Shown in pieces: positions 1-8,602 of a stretch of DNA of 64,000 bases (position 1 is the first letter of the stretch; the number at the start of each line of letters is the position of its first letter). A program made the position numbers and the translations under genes. This DNA comes from an uncultured Eisenbergiella sp. (GTDB lineage: Bacteria > Bacillota > Clostridia > Lachnospirales > Lachnospiraceae). The notes beneath the pieces are model-generated. The model saw nothing but the letters and a program-made list of their open reading frames with translations. It searched no databases and was not told the DNA's origin. Location: contig CANQFM010000003.1 in NCBI GenBank assembly GCA_947598825.1, forward strand, positions 62,001 to 126,000, written 5' to 3'.

Positions 1-764
1 GTCTGTCGATCCACAGCGATCAGGATGGACCAGTTCTCGCTGGTGGACAGCTTGTAAAGCGGATCGCTGGCCGCCACCAGATCGTTGGTGAGCAACTGCT
101 GTTTCTGATAATTTTCCTGGGAAAGATCGGCCGCCGTGATGCTGTCTGCCGTCTTATCCTCATAGCCGTCCACGGAATAGACCACGATGCCGGAACGGTC
201 GGTACGGCACAGCCCTACCGTCTGCCCATTGGTAGCCGCATTGATCGCGGAAAGATTTTCCAGGACGTTGACGTTGGCCAGTTGCAGCACCGTCCCTTCC
301 AGCTCGTATTTAAAATCATATACGTCCGCAAAGTCCGACGGCTGAAAGGTGGAACAGAAATTGGAGATCCCGGCGCGCAGTTCCATCAGGCTGCTGTCGG
401 AGATCGCCGTGTTGTCCGCGTTTTCTTCGCTTAAAATCTCCTTTAGCTGCCCGCTCTCGTCTACAGTGCAGACCAGTTGGCCGCTTCCCATCCGCTCGCC
501 CTCCCGGGCATAATAATTGATATAGCCCGAATAAGAACTGTACACCACGTTCTCTTCCCGCAGCGCAAGCCCCGTATAAACGTTGTCCTGGGACAGGGAG
601 CCGTTCTGGACCGTATACCATTCGATATGCTTGTCGTTTAGAAAATACATGGCGACACAGATCAGGACATACACAAAAATAATGCCGAAGACAAACATGC
701 CCAGGTTGATGTTGAGCGGTTTGCGATATGGTCTGATCTTTCCGTTCTGACTATCCTGCTGCAA
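1..764 (-). CDS. HlyD-family membrane-fusion-like protein, N-terminal part (cut by window edge)
   Basis: This is the amino-terminal 254 codons of a membrane-anchored protein; the gene runs off the left end of the window. A TTG start at 764 is chosen because AGGGAGG lies about 8 bases upstream and no ATG follows closely. After a short basic cytoplasmic stretch there is one transmembrane segment (about residues 18-40, many F/V/I/L), then an extracytoplasmic region with the pattern YSSYSGYINYYAREGERM, which resembles the half-lipoyl motif of HlyD/RND-type adaptor proteins. Such single-pass proteins are common in Lachnospiraceae near division genes. The transport partner is not visible. Family assignment is by pattern only; a general membrane-anchored signalling protein is the alternative. 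Confidence 0.6.
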   Translation of the reverse strand, partial: MQQDSQNGKIRPYRKPLNINLGMFVFGIIFVYVLICVAMYFLNDKHIEWYTVQNGSLSQDNVYTGLALREENVVYSSYSGYINYYAREGERMGSGQLVCTVDESGQLKEILSEENADNTAISDSSLMELRAGISNFCSTFQPSDFADVYDFKYELEGTVLQLANVNVLENLSAINAATNGQTVGLCRTDRSGIVVYSVDGYEDKTADSITAADLSQENYQKQQLLTNDLVAASDPLYKLSTSENWSILIAVDRQ

Positions 765-820
765 TCCGTAAAACCTCCCTGCAAAGAAACGCGCCGGCCG
801 CGCGTCTTTTGTCACGAATT

Positions 821-847
821 AAGCCCCGGCATATGCTTCCGGGGCTT
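821..847 (-). terminator. Hairpin 3' of the P-loop gene, possible terminator
   Basis: A 9-bp perfect stem (AAGCCCCGG with CCGGGGCTT) and a 9-base loop lie 30 bases downstream of the stop codon of the P-loop gene. Its position fits a transcription terminator, but the U-tract after the stem is poor in either direction, so termination may be weak or factor-assisted. Confidence 0.4.
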
Positions 848-876
848 TACAGGCGCTTACGCCATCCGTTACTCTC

Positions 877-1296
877 TTAAAGCGAAATGATAATCCGGGA
901 TCTTAAGCTTTCCGCCAGATCGCTCTCGTTCAAGGAAACGCTGAGGATAAAATCCACGCCGAATTTCTGGCTGATCTTATCGAGCTGTTCAACGACCGGC
1001 GTAATATCCTGGCCTTCCAGACACGCGATCTTCAAAAAGCTGTCAAAATACATCTGCTCCAGGTCATGATCCTGGGAAATGATGCCGCTGACAAAGCCGA
1101 CGAAAGCCTCGCTGTTATCAATCATATAATCAGGTGCCACGATCAGGCGAACCTTATTGTTCAGTTCATACATATGTTTCGGGCTCTTATCCAGATAAAC
1201 GATGCTGCCGTTCACCCGCTTGATCTCGGAATTCACTTTATCCAGAAGATATTTTGTTTTGCCTTTCCCCTTCTCGCCTACGATTAACTGAATCAT
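877..1296 (-). CDS. Small P-loop protein of unknown function
   Basis: A 139-residue protein with a Walker A motif at its very N-terminus (GEKGKGKT, residues 7-14) right after a hydrophobic beta strand (MIQLIV). The rest is short for an ATPase: a hydrophobic strand (VRLIVAP) around residues 50-55, a predicted helical middle, and a last strand FILSVSLNES where a Walker B or sensor would sit. No clear DE-type Walker B acid pair is seen. An AGGAGGG ribosome site precedes the ATG. It appears monocistronic, with its own promoter upstream and a hairpin downstream. I cannot name a function; nucleotide binding is inferred from the P-loop alone. Confidence 0.75.
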   Translation of the reverse strand: MIQLIVGEKGKGKTKYLLDKVNSEIKRVNGSIVYLDKSPKHMYELNNKVRLIVAPDYMIDNSEAFVGFVSGIISQDHDLEQMYFDSFLKIACLEGQDITPVVEQLDKISQKFGVDFILSVSLNESDLAESLRSRIIISL

Positions 1297-1328
1297 GCTA
1301 TCCCTCCTGAGGTAAATTGATTATAATC

Positions 1329-1357
1329 ATTATAGTTGATATGTCCTGAAAAAACAA
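1329..1357 (-). promoter_or_regulatory. Putative sigma-A promoter for the P-loop gene
   Basis: Read on the minus strand there is a perfect -10 TATAAT (1329-1334) and a weak -35 TTGTTT (1352-1357) separated by 17 bases. A second TATAAT-like hexamer follows 9 bases downstream (1320-1325). It lies between the dacA-type gene end and the P-loop gene start, in an A/T-rich patch unlike the GC-rich flanks. Confidence 0.45.
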
Positions 1358-1373
1358 CCTCTATTTTTCCCGC

Positions 1374-2360
1374 CTAGTCGATTTCATCCAGCATATCCGT
1401 CATTTCATTATACAGGATCCCTCTCTCGCTGGAGCGCATCACGATGCCGATATAGGGATTGCCGGCCGTATCCCTGGCCAGCAGCACCAGGCAGTTGCCG
1501 GCCGCGCTGGTGGTGCCTGTCTTGCCGCCGATCACGGTGACGTTATCCGGAGCCTTGGCATCCCCGGTAAGGTACTGGTTGGTGCTGGAATAGGAAAAGG
1601 TTTTTTCATTCCCGTTTTTGTCATGATACACGGTATCATAACTGCTCATGCGGATGATCTCATTGACCTTTTCGTAGCGCAGGGCCTCGTTGAAGATCAG
1701 GTACATATCATAAGCGGTCACATAATGGTTGTCCGCGGTCAGCCCGTTGGGATTGACGAAATGGCTGTTGGTGGCGCCGATGCGGCGGGCCTCCTCGTTC
1801 ATCATATCGGCAAACTGCTCCACGCTCCCGGCGATATGCTCCGCGATGGCTACTGCGGCGTCATTGGCGGAACGGATCAAAAGCACATGCAGCGCCTGGT
1901 TCAAGGTGAGCTGGTCCCCCGCCTGCAGGCCGCAGACGACGGCGCCGCTCTCCTGGATATACACATTCTCACTGGCCGTGATCATGTCGTCGGTGTTGCC
2001 GTATTTCAACGCCACGATGGCGGTCAGCAGCTTCGTCAGGCTGGCGGGATCCAGCCTTTCATGCACGTTCTTGGCATACAGGACCCGACGGCCGTTTAAG
2101 TCGAACAGTCCTGCGGCCGTGGCATCGGACATATCGACCACCGCGTCGTTGACGTTCACATTACCGCCTGAATCCACAACACACAGACCCGAAGCAAACG
2201 CGTCCGCCGTGACATAGCCGTTTTCCGTGGTCACACGGAAACTGGACACTTCATAATCCGGATCATAAGGAAACGGGATATTCCGGTCCCCGCAGCCGGC
2301 GGCGCAAAACAGCGCAGCCGCAGAGAAAAATGACAGCAAAAGCTTATTTGTACATTTCAC
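1374..2360 (-). CDS. D-alanyl-D-alanine carboxypeptidase, lipoprotein type (S11 family)
   Basis: Trims the terminal D-Ala from peptidoglycan pentapeptides at the outer face of the membrane. All three serine penicillin-binding motifs are visible: SLTK (SxxK), SAND in the SxN position, and GGKTGT (KTG). The N-terminus has a lipoprotein-type signal (hydrophobic run ending CAAGCG), so it is probably lipid-anchored rather than held by a C-terminal amphipathic helix; at 328 residues it is shorter than PBP5 and lacks an obvious C-terminal anchor. The start is a GTG at 2360, overlapping the end of mgsA by 17 bases, with AGGAG about 12 bases upstream. It closes the cell-shape gene run, which fits a wall-remodelling role. 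Confidence 0.9.
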   Translation of the reverse strand: MKCTNKLLLSFFSAAALFCAAGCGDRNIPFPYDPDYEVSSFRVTTENGYVTADAFASGLCVVDSGGNVNVNDAVVDMSDATAAGLFDLNGRRVLYAKNVHERLDPASLTKLLTAIVALKYGNTDDMITASENVYIQESGAVVCGLQAGDQLTLNQALHVLLIRSANDAAVAIAEHIAGSVEQFADMMNEEARRIGATNSHFVNPNGLTADNHYVTAYDMYLIFNEALRYEKVNEIIRMSSYDTVYHDKNGNEKTFSYSSTNQYLTGDAKAPDNVTVIGGKTGTTSAAGNCLVLLARDTAGNPYIGIVMRSSERGILYNEMTDMLDEID

Positions 2361-2739
2361 GCCACTCTAAATCTCCTCTGTCTAAGGACTTGATCAACAG
2401 TTCCGCCGTCGCAAGATTGGAGGCCAGCGGAATATTGTGCATATCGCAGAGCCGGATGACGTTGTTGACGTCCGGTTCATGGGACTTCGGCGTCAGCGGA
2501 TCCCGCAGAAAGATCACGAGATCGATCTGGTTATGCTCGATCTGGGCGCCGATCTGCTGCATCCCGCCCAGGTGCCCCGCCAGATATTTGTGGATCGTTA
2601 AATTCGTCACATCCTCGATCAGGCGGCCCGTGGTCCCTGTCGAATACAGCGTATTCTTGGTAAGTATCCCGCGATAGGCAATGCAGAAATTCTGCATCAG
2701 TTTCTTCTTCGCATCATGTGCGATCAAAGCGATGTTCAT
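2344..2739 (-). CDS. mgsA: Methylglyoxal synthase
   Basis: Converts dihydroxyacetone phosphate to methylglyoxal and phosphate, a bypass of lower glycolysis used when phosphate is short. The 131-residue length fits the family. Recognisable are the N-terminal IALIAHDAKKK, the phosphate-binding STGTTGRLIE stretch, and FLRDPLTP, where the family places its catalytic Asp. The ATG has GAGAGGG just upstream. It lies 16 bases after rodA and overlaps the carboxypeptidase start, so it is co-transcribed with envelope genes. The reason for that association is not evident from sequence. Confidence 0.95.
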   Translation of the reverse strand: MNIALIAHDAKKKLMQNFCIAYRGILTKNTLYSTGTTGRLIEDVTNLTIHKYLAGHLGGMQQIGAQIEHNQIDLVIFLRDPLTPKSHEPDVNNVIRLCDMHNIPLASNLATAELLIKSLDRGDLEWREMYK

Positions 2740-2755
2740 ATACCCTCTCTCTTTC

Positions 2756-3871
2756 CTATAAGTTGTACATACTTCTGCGCTGCAGCCCGATATTCAGCAC
2801 AAACCCGATGCCGATATACAGGCTTACGAGAGAACTCAGCCCATAGCTGACGAAAGGCAGCGTCAGCCCGGTATTTGGCATCAGCAGAGTCGCCACAGCA
2901 ATATTCATAAATCCCTGGATCCCGATCAGTGCCCCCACACTGGATGCAATGATCATGCCCGCCGTATCCTTTGCCGACCGGGCAACGGATACGCAGCATA
3001 TCGCGATCAGGATAATCAGAAGTATGACAGCCGCCGAGCCGATGAAGCCTAACTCTTCGCCGATGACGGCAAAAATAAAATCTGTCTGCGGTTCCGGAAG
3101 GAAATTACCGTTCTTCACGGAGGTGATCACATTGTTATTGAGCCCTTTGCCCCAAAGCTGTCCGGAACCGATGGCGATCACGGAATTGAGCTGCTGGTAG
3201 GCGATGGACTCCGCATAGGCCTCAGGATCAAAAAAGGCCATCACGCGGTTACGCTGGTACTCCGACAAAAGCGACTGGCCTTCCTGCATGACGATGGACA
3301 GAAAGATCAGAAGGCTCGGCACCGCCACAGCCAGCACGCCGATGATGATCCGCCAGCTTATGCCTCCCACAAACAGGATAATGCAGAGCATAATCCCCAG
3401 CAATATGGTAGTGGACAGATCCGGCTGCTTGTAAACCAGCAGGATCGGCGGCACGGCAAACAGCACGATCAGAAACAACGTCCGGAAAGTATTCAGTCTC
3501 TCCTTATATTTCATAATAAACTGTGCATAAAATAAAATCAACAGAATTTTTGCAAGATCCGATGGCTGGAACTGAAAAATTTGCAGATCAAGCCATCTTT
3601 TCGCTCCGTTTACCGTATCCCCGAACAGCCAGACCAGCACCAGGCTGGCTACCATGAGCAGGTAGCCGATCCAGTAGAATTTCAGCAGAATGGAATAGTC
3701 GATAAAGGCAATGACCAGCATCAGGATGATCCCCAGGACCATACCGAAGATCTGTTTGCCCTGCACGCTTTTCTCGGCGCTTCCGATGGCCAGAACCCCT
3801 ATGGTGTTCAGGGAAACCACCAGAAGCACCAGAAGAAAGTTGAAATTTTTCAGTCTGTACTTTTTGAACAT
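2756..3871 (-). CDS. rodA: RodA/FtsW-family SEDS peptidoglycan glycosyltransferase
   Basis: A 371-residue polytopic membrane protein with about ten hydrophobic segments. SEDS proteins polymerise lipid II into glycan strands and work with a class B PBP. Signature stretches visible are GAKRWLDL after the third segment, QPSDLAKI, KQPDLSTT and, near the C-terminus, LPFVSYGLSSLVS. Its linkage to PBP2 and MreBCD in the same run argues for RodA (side-wall elongation) rather than FtsW or SpoVE. ATG with CGGAGCGG upstream. No separate promoter was seen between minE and rodA. Confidence 0.93.
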   Translation of the reverse strand: MFKKYRLKNFNFLLVLLVVSLNTIGVLAIGSAEKSVQGKQIFGMVLGIILMLVIAFIDYSILLKFYWIGYLLMVASLVLVWLFGDTVNGAKRWLDLQIFQFQPSDLAKILLILFYAQFIMKYKERLNTFRTLFLIVLFAVPPILLVYKQPDLSTTILLGIMLCIILFVGGISWRIIIGVLAVAVPSLLIFLSIVMQEGQSLLSEYQRNRVMAFFDPEAYAESIAYQQLNSVIAIGSGQLWGKGLNNNVITSVKNGNFLPEPQTDFIFAVIGEELGFIGSAAVILLIILIAICCVSVARSAKDTAGMIIASSVGALIGIQGFMNIAVATLLMPNTGLTLPFVSYGLSSLVSLYIGIGFVLNIGLQRRSMYNL

Positions 3872-3886
3872 ATCCGCTCCGGTTTT

Positions 3887-4159
3887 TTAGCTTATCTTGT
3901 GCAGATCCAGGATCGGGATATTGGCGCGCAGGGACGGATTTTTATTCCCGATGCCGTACCCGCTGGATTTGCTGATCTGTATCTCCATATTTTGTGCGTC
4001 GATCATCATGTAACGGGATATGACCTTGGCGATATCCTGTTTGATCATATCCAGCATCTCAGGCGAACAGTTCACCCGATCCGAGATCAGGAGGATCTTC
4101 AGCCGGTCCTTCGCCACTTCCCTGGACGCCCTGCGCCTGAACAATTTTGGCAGCCTCAT
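3887..4159 (-). CDS. minE: Cell division topological specificity factor MinE
   Basis: A 90-residue protein. MinE stimulates the MinD ATPase and sets up Min oscillation, so that MinCD inhibits FtsZ only away from mid-cell. The stretch DRLKILLISDRVNCSPEML matches the anti-MinCD and dimerisation part of the family, followed by a VISRYM segment and a C-terminal beta strand with IPILDL. The ATG overlaps the minD stop (ATGA), with AGGAGGGGAG as ribosome site, implying translational coupling. Presence of MinE rather than DivIVA/MinJ-type control indicates an oscillating system, as in other Clostridia. Confidence 0.93.
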   Translation of the reverse strand: MRLPKLFRRRASREVAKDRLKILLISDRVNCSPEMLDMIKQDIAKVISRYMMIDAQNMEIQISKSSGYGIGNKNPSLRANIPILDLHKIS

Positions 4160-4962
4160 ACTCTCCCCTCCTGACTTTTATGAAAGATTCCCGTGATCCT
4201 GGCCCAGAAGGAAATGGAATGTTCCATATCCGGGTAAGGGACGTCCTGCCCCAGGATCCGCATGCAGAGGTTCTTATAGGCGCGCCCCGCCTGCGTGTGG
4301 CTGCCGACGAGAGGTTCCCCCTGATTGGTGGAAATGACCACGCTTTCATCATCCGGTATGACGCCGATGAGGTTTACCGACAGGATATCCACCACGTCCT
4401 CCACCGTCATCATATCGCCACGCTTGACCATATCGTAACGCATACGGTTGATGCAAAGATCGATCCGCTGGAAGGCGTTGGCTTCCAGAAGGCCGATGAT
4501 GCGGTCCGCGTCGCGGATGGCGGACACCTCCGGCGTCGTCACTACCAGCGCCCTGTCCGCCCCGGCGATGGCATTTTTAAATCCCTGTTCGATGCCGGCG
4601 GGACAATCCAGCAGGACATAATCGAACTGTTCTCTCAACTGATCCACCAGCTTGCGCATCTGGCTTTCGTTGACGGAGGTCTTGTCCCTCGTCTGAGCTG
4701 AGGGAAGCAGATACAGCCCCGGATAGCGCTTGTCGCGGATCAGCGCCTGCTTGGCCCTGCAGCTTCCCTCCACCACGTCCACCAGGTTGTAAACGATGCG
4801 GTTTTCCAGTCCCATCACCACATCCAGGTTGCGCAGGCCGATATCGGTATCGATCAGTACCACTTTTTTCCCGGCAGCGGCAAGGCCGGTTCCGACGTTT
4901 GCGGTGGTGGTGGTTTTCCCGACACCGCCTTTTCCTGAGGTAACGACAATTACTTCACCCAT
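4156..4962 (-). CDS. minD: Septum site-determining protein MinD (ParA/MRP-type ATPase)
   Basis: A membrane-cycling ATPase that recruits MinC to the poles. The deviant Walker A motif GKGGVGKTT sits at residues 10-18, with DTDIGLRNLD (switch I) and LLDCPAGIE (switch II/Walker B). The C-terminus ends in a predicted amphipathic membrane-targeting helix (FWARITGIFHKS). The ATG at 4962 is preferred over the longer reading from 5028, because it has GGAGGAG 5 bases upstream and starts directly at the family's MGEVIVVTSG. This gives 268 residues, the usual length. The 3' end overlaps minE by 4 bases. Confidence 0.95.
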   Translation of the reverse strand: MGEVIVVTSGKGGVGKTTTTANVGTGLAAAGKKVVLIDTDIGLRNLDVVMGLENRIVYNLVDVVEGSCRAKQALIRDKRYPGLYLLPSAQTRDKTSVNESQMRKLVDQLREQFDYVLLDCPAGIEQGFKNAIAGADRALVVTTPEVSAIRDADRIIGLLEANAFQRIDLCINRMRYDMVKRGDMMTVEDVVDILSVNLIGVIPDDESVVISTNQGEPLVGSHTQAGRAYKNLCMRILGQDVPYPDMEHSISFWARITGIFHKSQEGRV

Positions 4963-5011
4963 GTAAAACTCCTCCGATAATGAAATATTCGTCCCCCAAA
5001 CGTCTGCCTGC

Positions 5012-5689
5012 TCAATAGGGCAGCTCATTCAGTAATTCATTTGTGAGCGCCTGCATCTGTATTTTCCCGTCTTTGCACAGGGCGATCTGGGGCTGTCCCT
5101 TTTTCGCCTTGAACCAGCGGCTCTTTTCTTTGGCTTTAAATTTGAAATCTCCGATCTTTAATTTGCTCGGAGTCATTTCAAGCGCCGCCACAAAATGGCC
5201 CGGCTCCCCGTCGCTGCCCGCGAAAGCGCTGCCGCACAGGCTGCCCAGCACAATGATATCCTTGGTCGCCATCACCGTGCAGCCGCTTTCCACGCTGCCG
5301 ATGATCACGATGCTGCCCTCTGTCTCCAGGATCTGCCCGTTTGTCAGGTTGCCGCGGTAAAATTTGCCGGAGGCCTCCCCCCTGGGAAAGAACCGTTCAA
5401 AGGCGGCCACCGTCTGGGAAAAACGGTCCTCTTTCCCGCTGTCCTTGCCTACCACGCAGATCACATGCAGCCTGCTGTTCTGACTGATGGCGTCCACCAT
5501 CCGGTTTTCCTGCTCCTGGGTGAGGACGCGCCCTTCAAAAGAAACGGCCACCTTCATATCGCCGAAAAACCGTTCCGACTCCCGAAACTTTTCCCCCAGC
5601 GCCGCCAGCAGTTCCTCAAAGCCCATCTCCTCATTCAAATACACTGAAAGGCCGTTTTTGTAACTCTTGATGATGACCGGGTTTTTCAT
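5012..5689 (-). CDS. minC: Septum site-determining protein MinC
   Basis: The FtsZ polymerisation inhibitor of the Min system, 225 residues. The N-terminal domain (about 1-105) is the less conserved FtsZ-binding part. The C-terminal beta-helix domain (about 110-215) carries the glycine-rich repeats NLTNGQILETEGSIVIIG and VMATKDIIVLGSLCG, which bind MinD and dimerise. ATG with AAGGAGA upstream. It lies 13 bases after the PBP2 gene and 49 bases before minD, so minC is the first of the three min genes in transcription order. Confidence 0.92.
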   Translation of the reverse strand: MKNPVIIKSYKNGLSVYLNEEMGFEELLAALGEKFRESERFFGDMKVAVSFEGRVLTQEQENRMVDAISQNSRLHVICVVGKDSGKEDRFSQTVAAFERFFPRGEASGKFYRGNLTNGQILETEGSIVIIGSVESGCTVMATKDIIVLGSLCGSAFAGSDGEPGHFVAALEMTPSKLKIGDFKFKAKEKSRWFKAKKGQPQIALCKDGKIQMQALTNELLNELPY

Positions 5690-5702
5690 GCCGTCTCCTT
5701 TC

Positions 5703-8600
5703 TCAGTCCCCGCCGCCGTTTACCTCTTCCACGGAAAGCGCAGTCTGCGACTGCGTCAGCGAGCCATCTTCATCCAGATTGTAATAATAGGTCACTACCT
5801 GCTTGGAAATCTGCGCCGCATAGTCGGAGGAATATCCGTTGGCGATCCGGATCGCCATGGCGATCTGGGGATTTTCATAGGGCGCATACCCCACAAACAG
5901 TCCGTGGTTGGGCCGACGCCTGTCCTCCTCCGCCGTGCCGGTCTTGCCGGCCACCTGGATCGGAAAGTCCTGATAGTATTTTTTGTTCTGCACCACGCCC
6001 CGCATCCCCTGATGGATCGCATCCCAGTAGGACTGCGGCATCTCGATGGTGTTGCGCACGGACGCGGAATACTCTTTTAACAGGTTGCCGTTGTGATCGG
6101 TCACGCTGTTTAAAAGAGTCAGATTAAAACAGGTGCCGCTGTTGGCCACGGCAGTCACATAGCGGGCCAGGCCCACCGTGGTATAGTTATGGTTGCCCTG
6201 GCCGATGGCGGAAGGAACCGACAGTTCCGTGGAAACCTGCGGCTCCGACTCCTCGATCTCGATGCCGGATTTTTCCGTCAGGCCGAACAGGTCGGCGTAC
6301 TTCGTCAGCTTCTCGTCGCCCAGATCCGAATCGTAGGTTTCTCCTTCCAGTCCGAGCCGATACCCCACTTCGTAGAAAAACATGTTGCAGGAATTGGTGA
6401 TGGCCTCCGAAAGATTCAATTCCCCGTGCCCGTAAATGTTCCAGCAGCGGGGCTTGTAATCTTCAAACCTGGTAAAAGTCCCCGTGCAGTCCAGTTTGTC
6501 GTCTAAGTCCACCACGTTTTCCATCAGCGCCGCCGTTGCGGAGACCATTTTGAAGGTGGATCCCGGAGCCGTGCGCATCTGCGTGGCGTAGTTCCACATG
6601 GGCCGCGCCTGATTGTCGCTGCTGTTCACCCAGGCGAAATATTCGCTGTCTATCCCGTTGGCCAGCCTGTTGTTGTCATAACTGGGATAACTCACCAGCG
6701 CCTTGACCGCCCCGGTATTGACGTCCGTGATCACGCAGGAGGCGCTGTAGGGATCCAGCGCAAGCTGGGCCGGCGTGATCTCCAGATTGCGGATTAGCCC
6801 CACCATAAAGGAATAATCGCTGACCGCGCCGCTTTTCAGTTCTGCGATCCGCTTTTCGCTCGGGTTAATGACGTTCTGCTCGATCAGCAGCATACAAACC
6901 TGCGCCCCCGAGATGCGCTCCTGCCTCACCATGTACTGATAAATGCTTTTGTCAAAGGTGCGGTTGATCAGCCTGTCCATTATGTAATCCACAAGATCCA
7001 TATAGACCTCGTGGGAATCGGCATAGCTTCCCTCCACCGGCAGCATCGTGACGTCGATCCAGTTCTGGGAAATGGCGTACTCCAGATATTCCCGGATGCT
7101 GATGACCTCTTCCCTGGCCCAGCGTAGATAAGTTTCGTCCTCCGTGTCCACCCCGGCGAGGATGCCGTTTCCCGTCAGCAGGGTGTTGACGATATAGCTT
7201 TCGTACGCCTGATATTCCTCGGGCAGTTGCTCATAGGGGGTATCGTTTTGGGTCAGTTCTTCCAGAAGCCTGGAAAAAACCTCCTGCTGTTTTACCAGGA
7301 AAGCCTGGTAAACCGCCTCCTGTTCCTCCCCGGGCTTCGCCTTTTCGATCAGGGATACGTCGATGACATTATTCTCAAACAGCGCGCAGTAAACATCGTC
7401 TATTGGGATCTTCAGATTCGCGCTGGTGACGTTGGTGGGATCGTAATCCTTCATGTTGATGATCTTATCCACCAGGATGCCTGCCACGAATTTCTCCAGG
7501 ATATGATAGACCGCCGACTGCAGTTCTGAATCGATGGTCAAATAGACGTTTCCCCCGGCCTTCGGTTCCACGCGGTCGATGACCTCGATCTCCCTGCCCA
7601 GCCTGTCCACGAATACCGTCTCATAGCCCTTATTCCCCTGCAAATACTCTTCCATGACCCGCTCTATGCCGGATTTGCCGACGATATCGTTGAGGTCGTA
7701 TTCCTTTGCATCGGGAGACTGCTCTACGCCCGAAAGCCCCTCCTGGCTGTTTAACGCCTCCAGTTCATCGGTGGATATTTTCCCCGTGTAGCCGATGATA
7801 TGGGAAAAAATCGGCCCGTCCTTGTATTTGCGGATCGTGTCGGAAGCGATGTCGATCCCCGGCAGGGATTCGGAATTTTCTTTCAGCTTGGCTACGGTCT
7901 GCTCCGAAACGTCGGTGGCGATGGTGACGGGAATGTATCGCTGAAAGGAGGTCAGGCTCATGGCGTAGCGGAGCGTGACCACATCCAGAAGCTCCTGCTT
8001 CGTATAGCCCTGTCCCACCACGAAACTGTTGCGGTCGTCGGGATCCAGGCGCTCTCCCACGCCGAAATGCCCCTGACCGCCCAGATATTCCATGACGTCA
8101 TCCGGCGTCGCGCCCTTTTCCCTCTCCTTTAACTGGGAGATCAGGGAATGCCCGTAAACGTCCGCCAGAAAGCGCTGTAACCTGGTCCCGGACACGCTGA
8201 ACGCAAATTCCCCGTTTTCATCGATGTAGATATTGAAATCGCAGCTTATATGATCGCCGTTTTCCCGGAGAATGGAAAGCACCTGCTTGAGCGTCGCGTT
8301 GATGTTGGCATTGCGGTCGCTGCCCGTTTCATAAACATCCTCTATCGTAACGGAATTGGACAGCACGTTATAGGCCAGCAGGACGCCGTTGGCATCGTAA
8401 ATATTCCCCCGGGTGCTGGGCAGCGTGCGCTCCTTTTCCATCTTCAGCCCCAGTTCGTCCTGATGCGCCGCCCCCTCCACGATCTGCAACTGGAAGATGC
8501 GGTGGAGCAAAATGACCGCCATGGCGGCCAGCATCACATACAGCACAACGATCCTGGAATTTATGAAATTGATAAAAAAACGTTTCACTTTCTCTGGCAA
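5703..8600 (-). CDS. mrdA: Penicillin-binding protein 2, class B transpeptidase with large insertion
   Basis: Cross-links peptidoglycan during side-wall growth, partner of RodA. One N-terminal membrane segment (about residues 14-34) is followed by the PBP dimerisation domain with TRGNIYDANG. The transpeptidase motifs are GSTFKM (SxxK, Ser near 681), SNSCN-type SxN in ITNSCNMF, and AGKTGTAEE (KTG near 885). At 965 residues it is about 300 longer than E. coli PBP2. Most of the excess lies between about 375 and 612, a charged, largely helical region inserted between TIDSELQ and SCVITDVNTG. The start is a TTG at 8600, 2 bases after the mreD stop, with GGGAG about 12 bases upstream. Confidence 0.93.
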   Translation of the reverse strand: MPEKVKRFFINFINSRIVVLYVMLAAMAVILLHRIFQLQIVEGAAHQDELGLKMEKERTLPSTRGNIYDANGVLLAYNVLSNSVTIEDVYETGSDRNANINATLKQVLSILRENGDHISCDFNIYIDENGEFAFSVSGTRLQRFLADVYGHSLISQLKEREKGATPDDVMEYLGGQGHFGVGERLDPDDRNSFVVGQGYTKQELLDVVTLRYAMSLTSFQRYIPVTIATDVSEQTVAKLKENSESLPGIDIASDTIRKYKDGPIFSHIIGYTGKISTDELEALNSQEGLSGVEQSPDAKEYDLNDIVGKSGIERVMEEYLQGNKGYETVFVDRLGREIEVIDRVEPKAGGNVYLTIDSELQSAVYHILEKFVAGILVDKIINMKDYDPTNVTSANLKIPIDDVYCALFENNVIDVSLIEKAKPGEEQEAVYQAFLVKQQEVFSRLLEELTQNDTPYEQLPEEYQAYESYIVNTLLTGNGILAGVDTEDETYLRWAREEVISIREYLEYAISQNWIDVTMLPVEGSYADSHEVYMDLVDYIMDRLINRTFDKSIYQYMVRQERISGAQVCMLLIEQNVINPSEKRIAELKSGAVSDYSFMVGLIRNLEITPAQLALDPYSASCVITDVNTGAVKALVSYPSYDNNRLANGIDSEYFAWVNSSDNQARPMWNYATQMRTAPGSTFKMVSATAALMENVVDLDDKLDCTGTFTRFEDYKPRCWNIYGHGELNLSEAITNSCNMFFYEVGYRLGLEGETYDSDLGDEKLTKYADLFGLTEKSGIEIEESEPQVSTELSVPSAIGQGNHNYTTVGLARYVTAVANSGTCFNLTLLNSVTDHNGNLLKEYSASVRNTIEMPQSYWDAIHQGMRGVVQNKKYYQDFPIQVAGKTGTAEEDRRRPNHGLFVGYAPYENPQIAMAIRIANGYSSDYAAQISKQVVTYYYNLDEDGSLTQSQTALSVEEVNGGGD

Positions 8601-8602
8601 GG

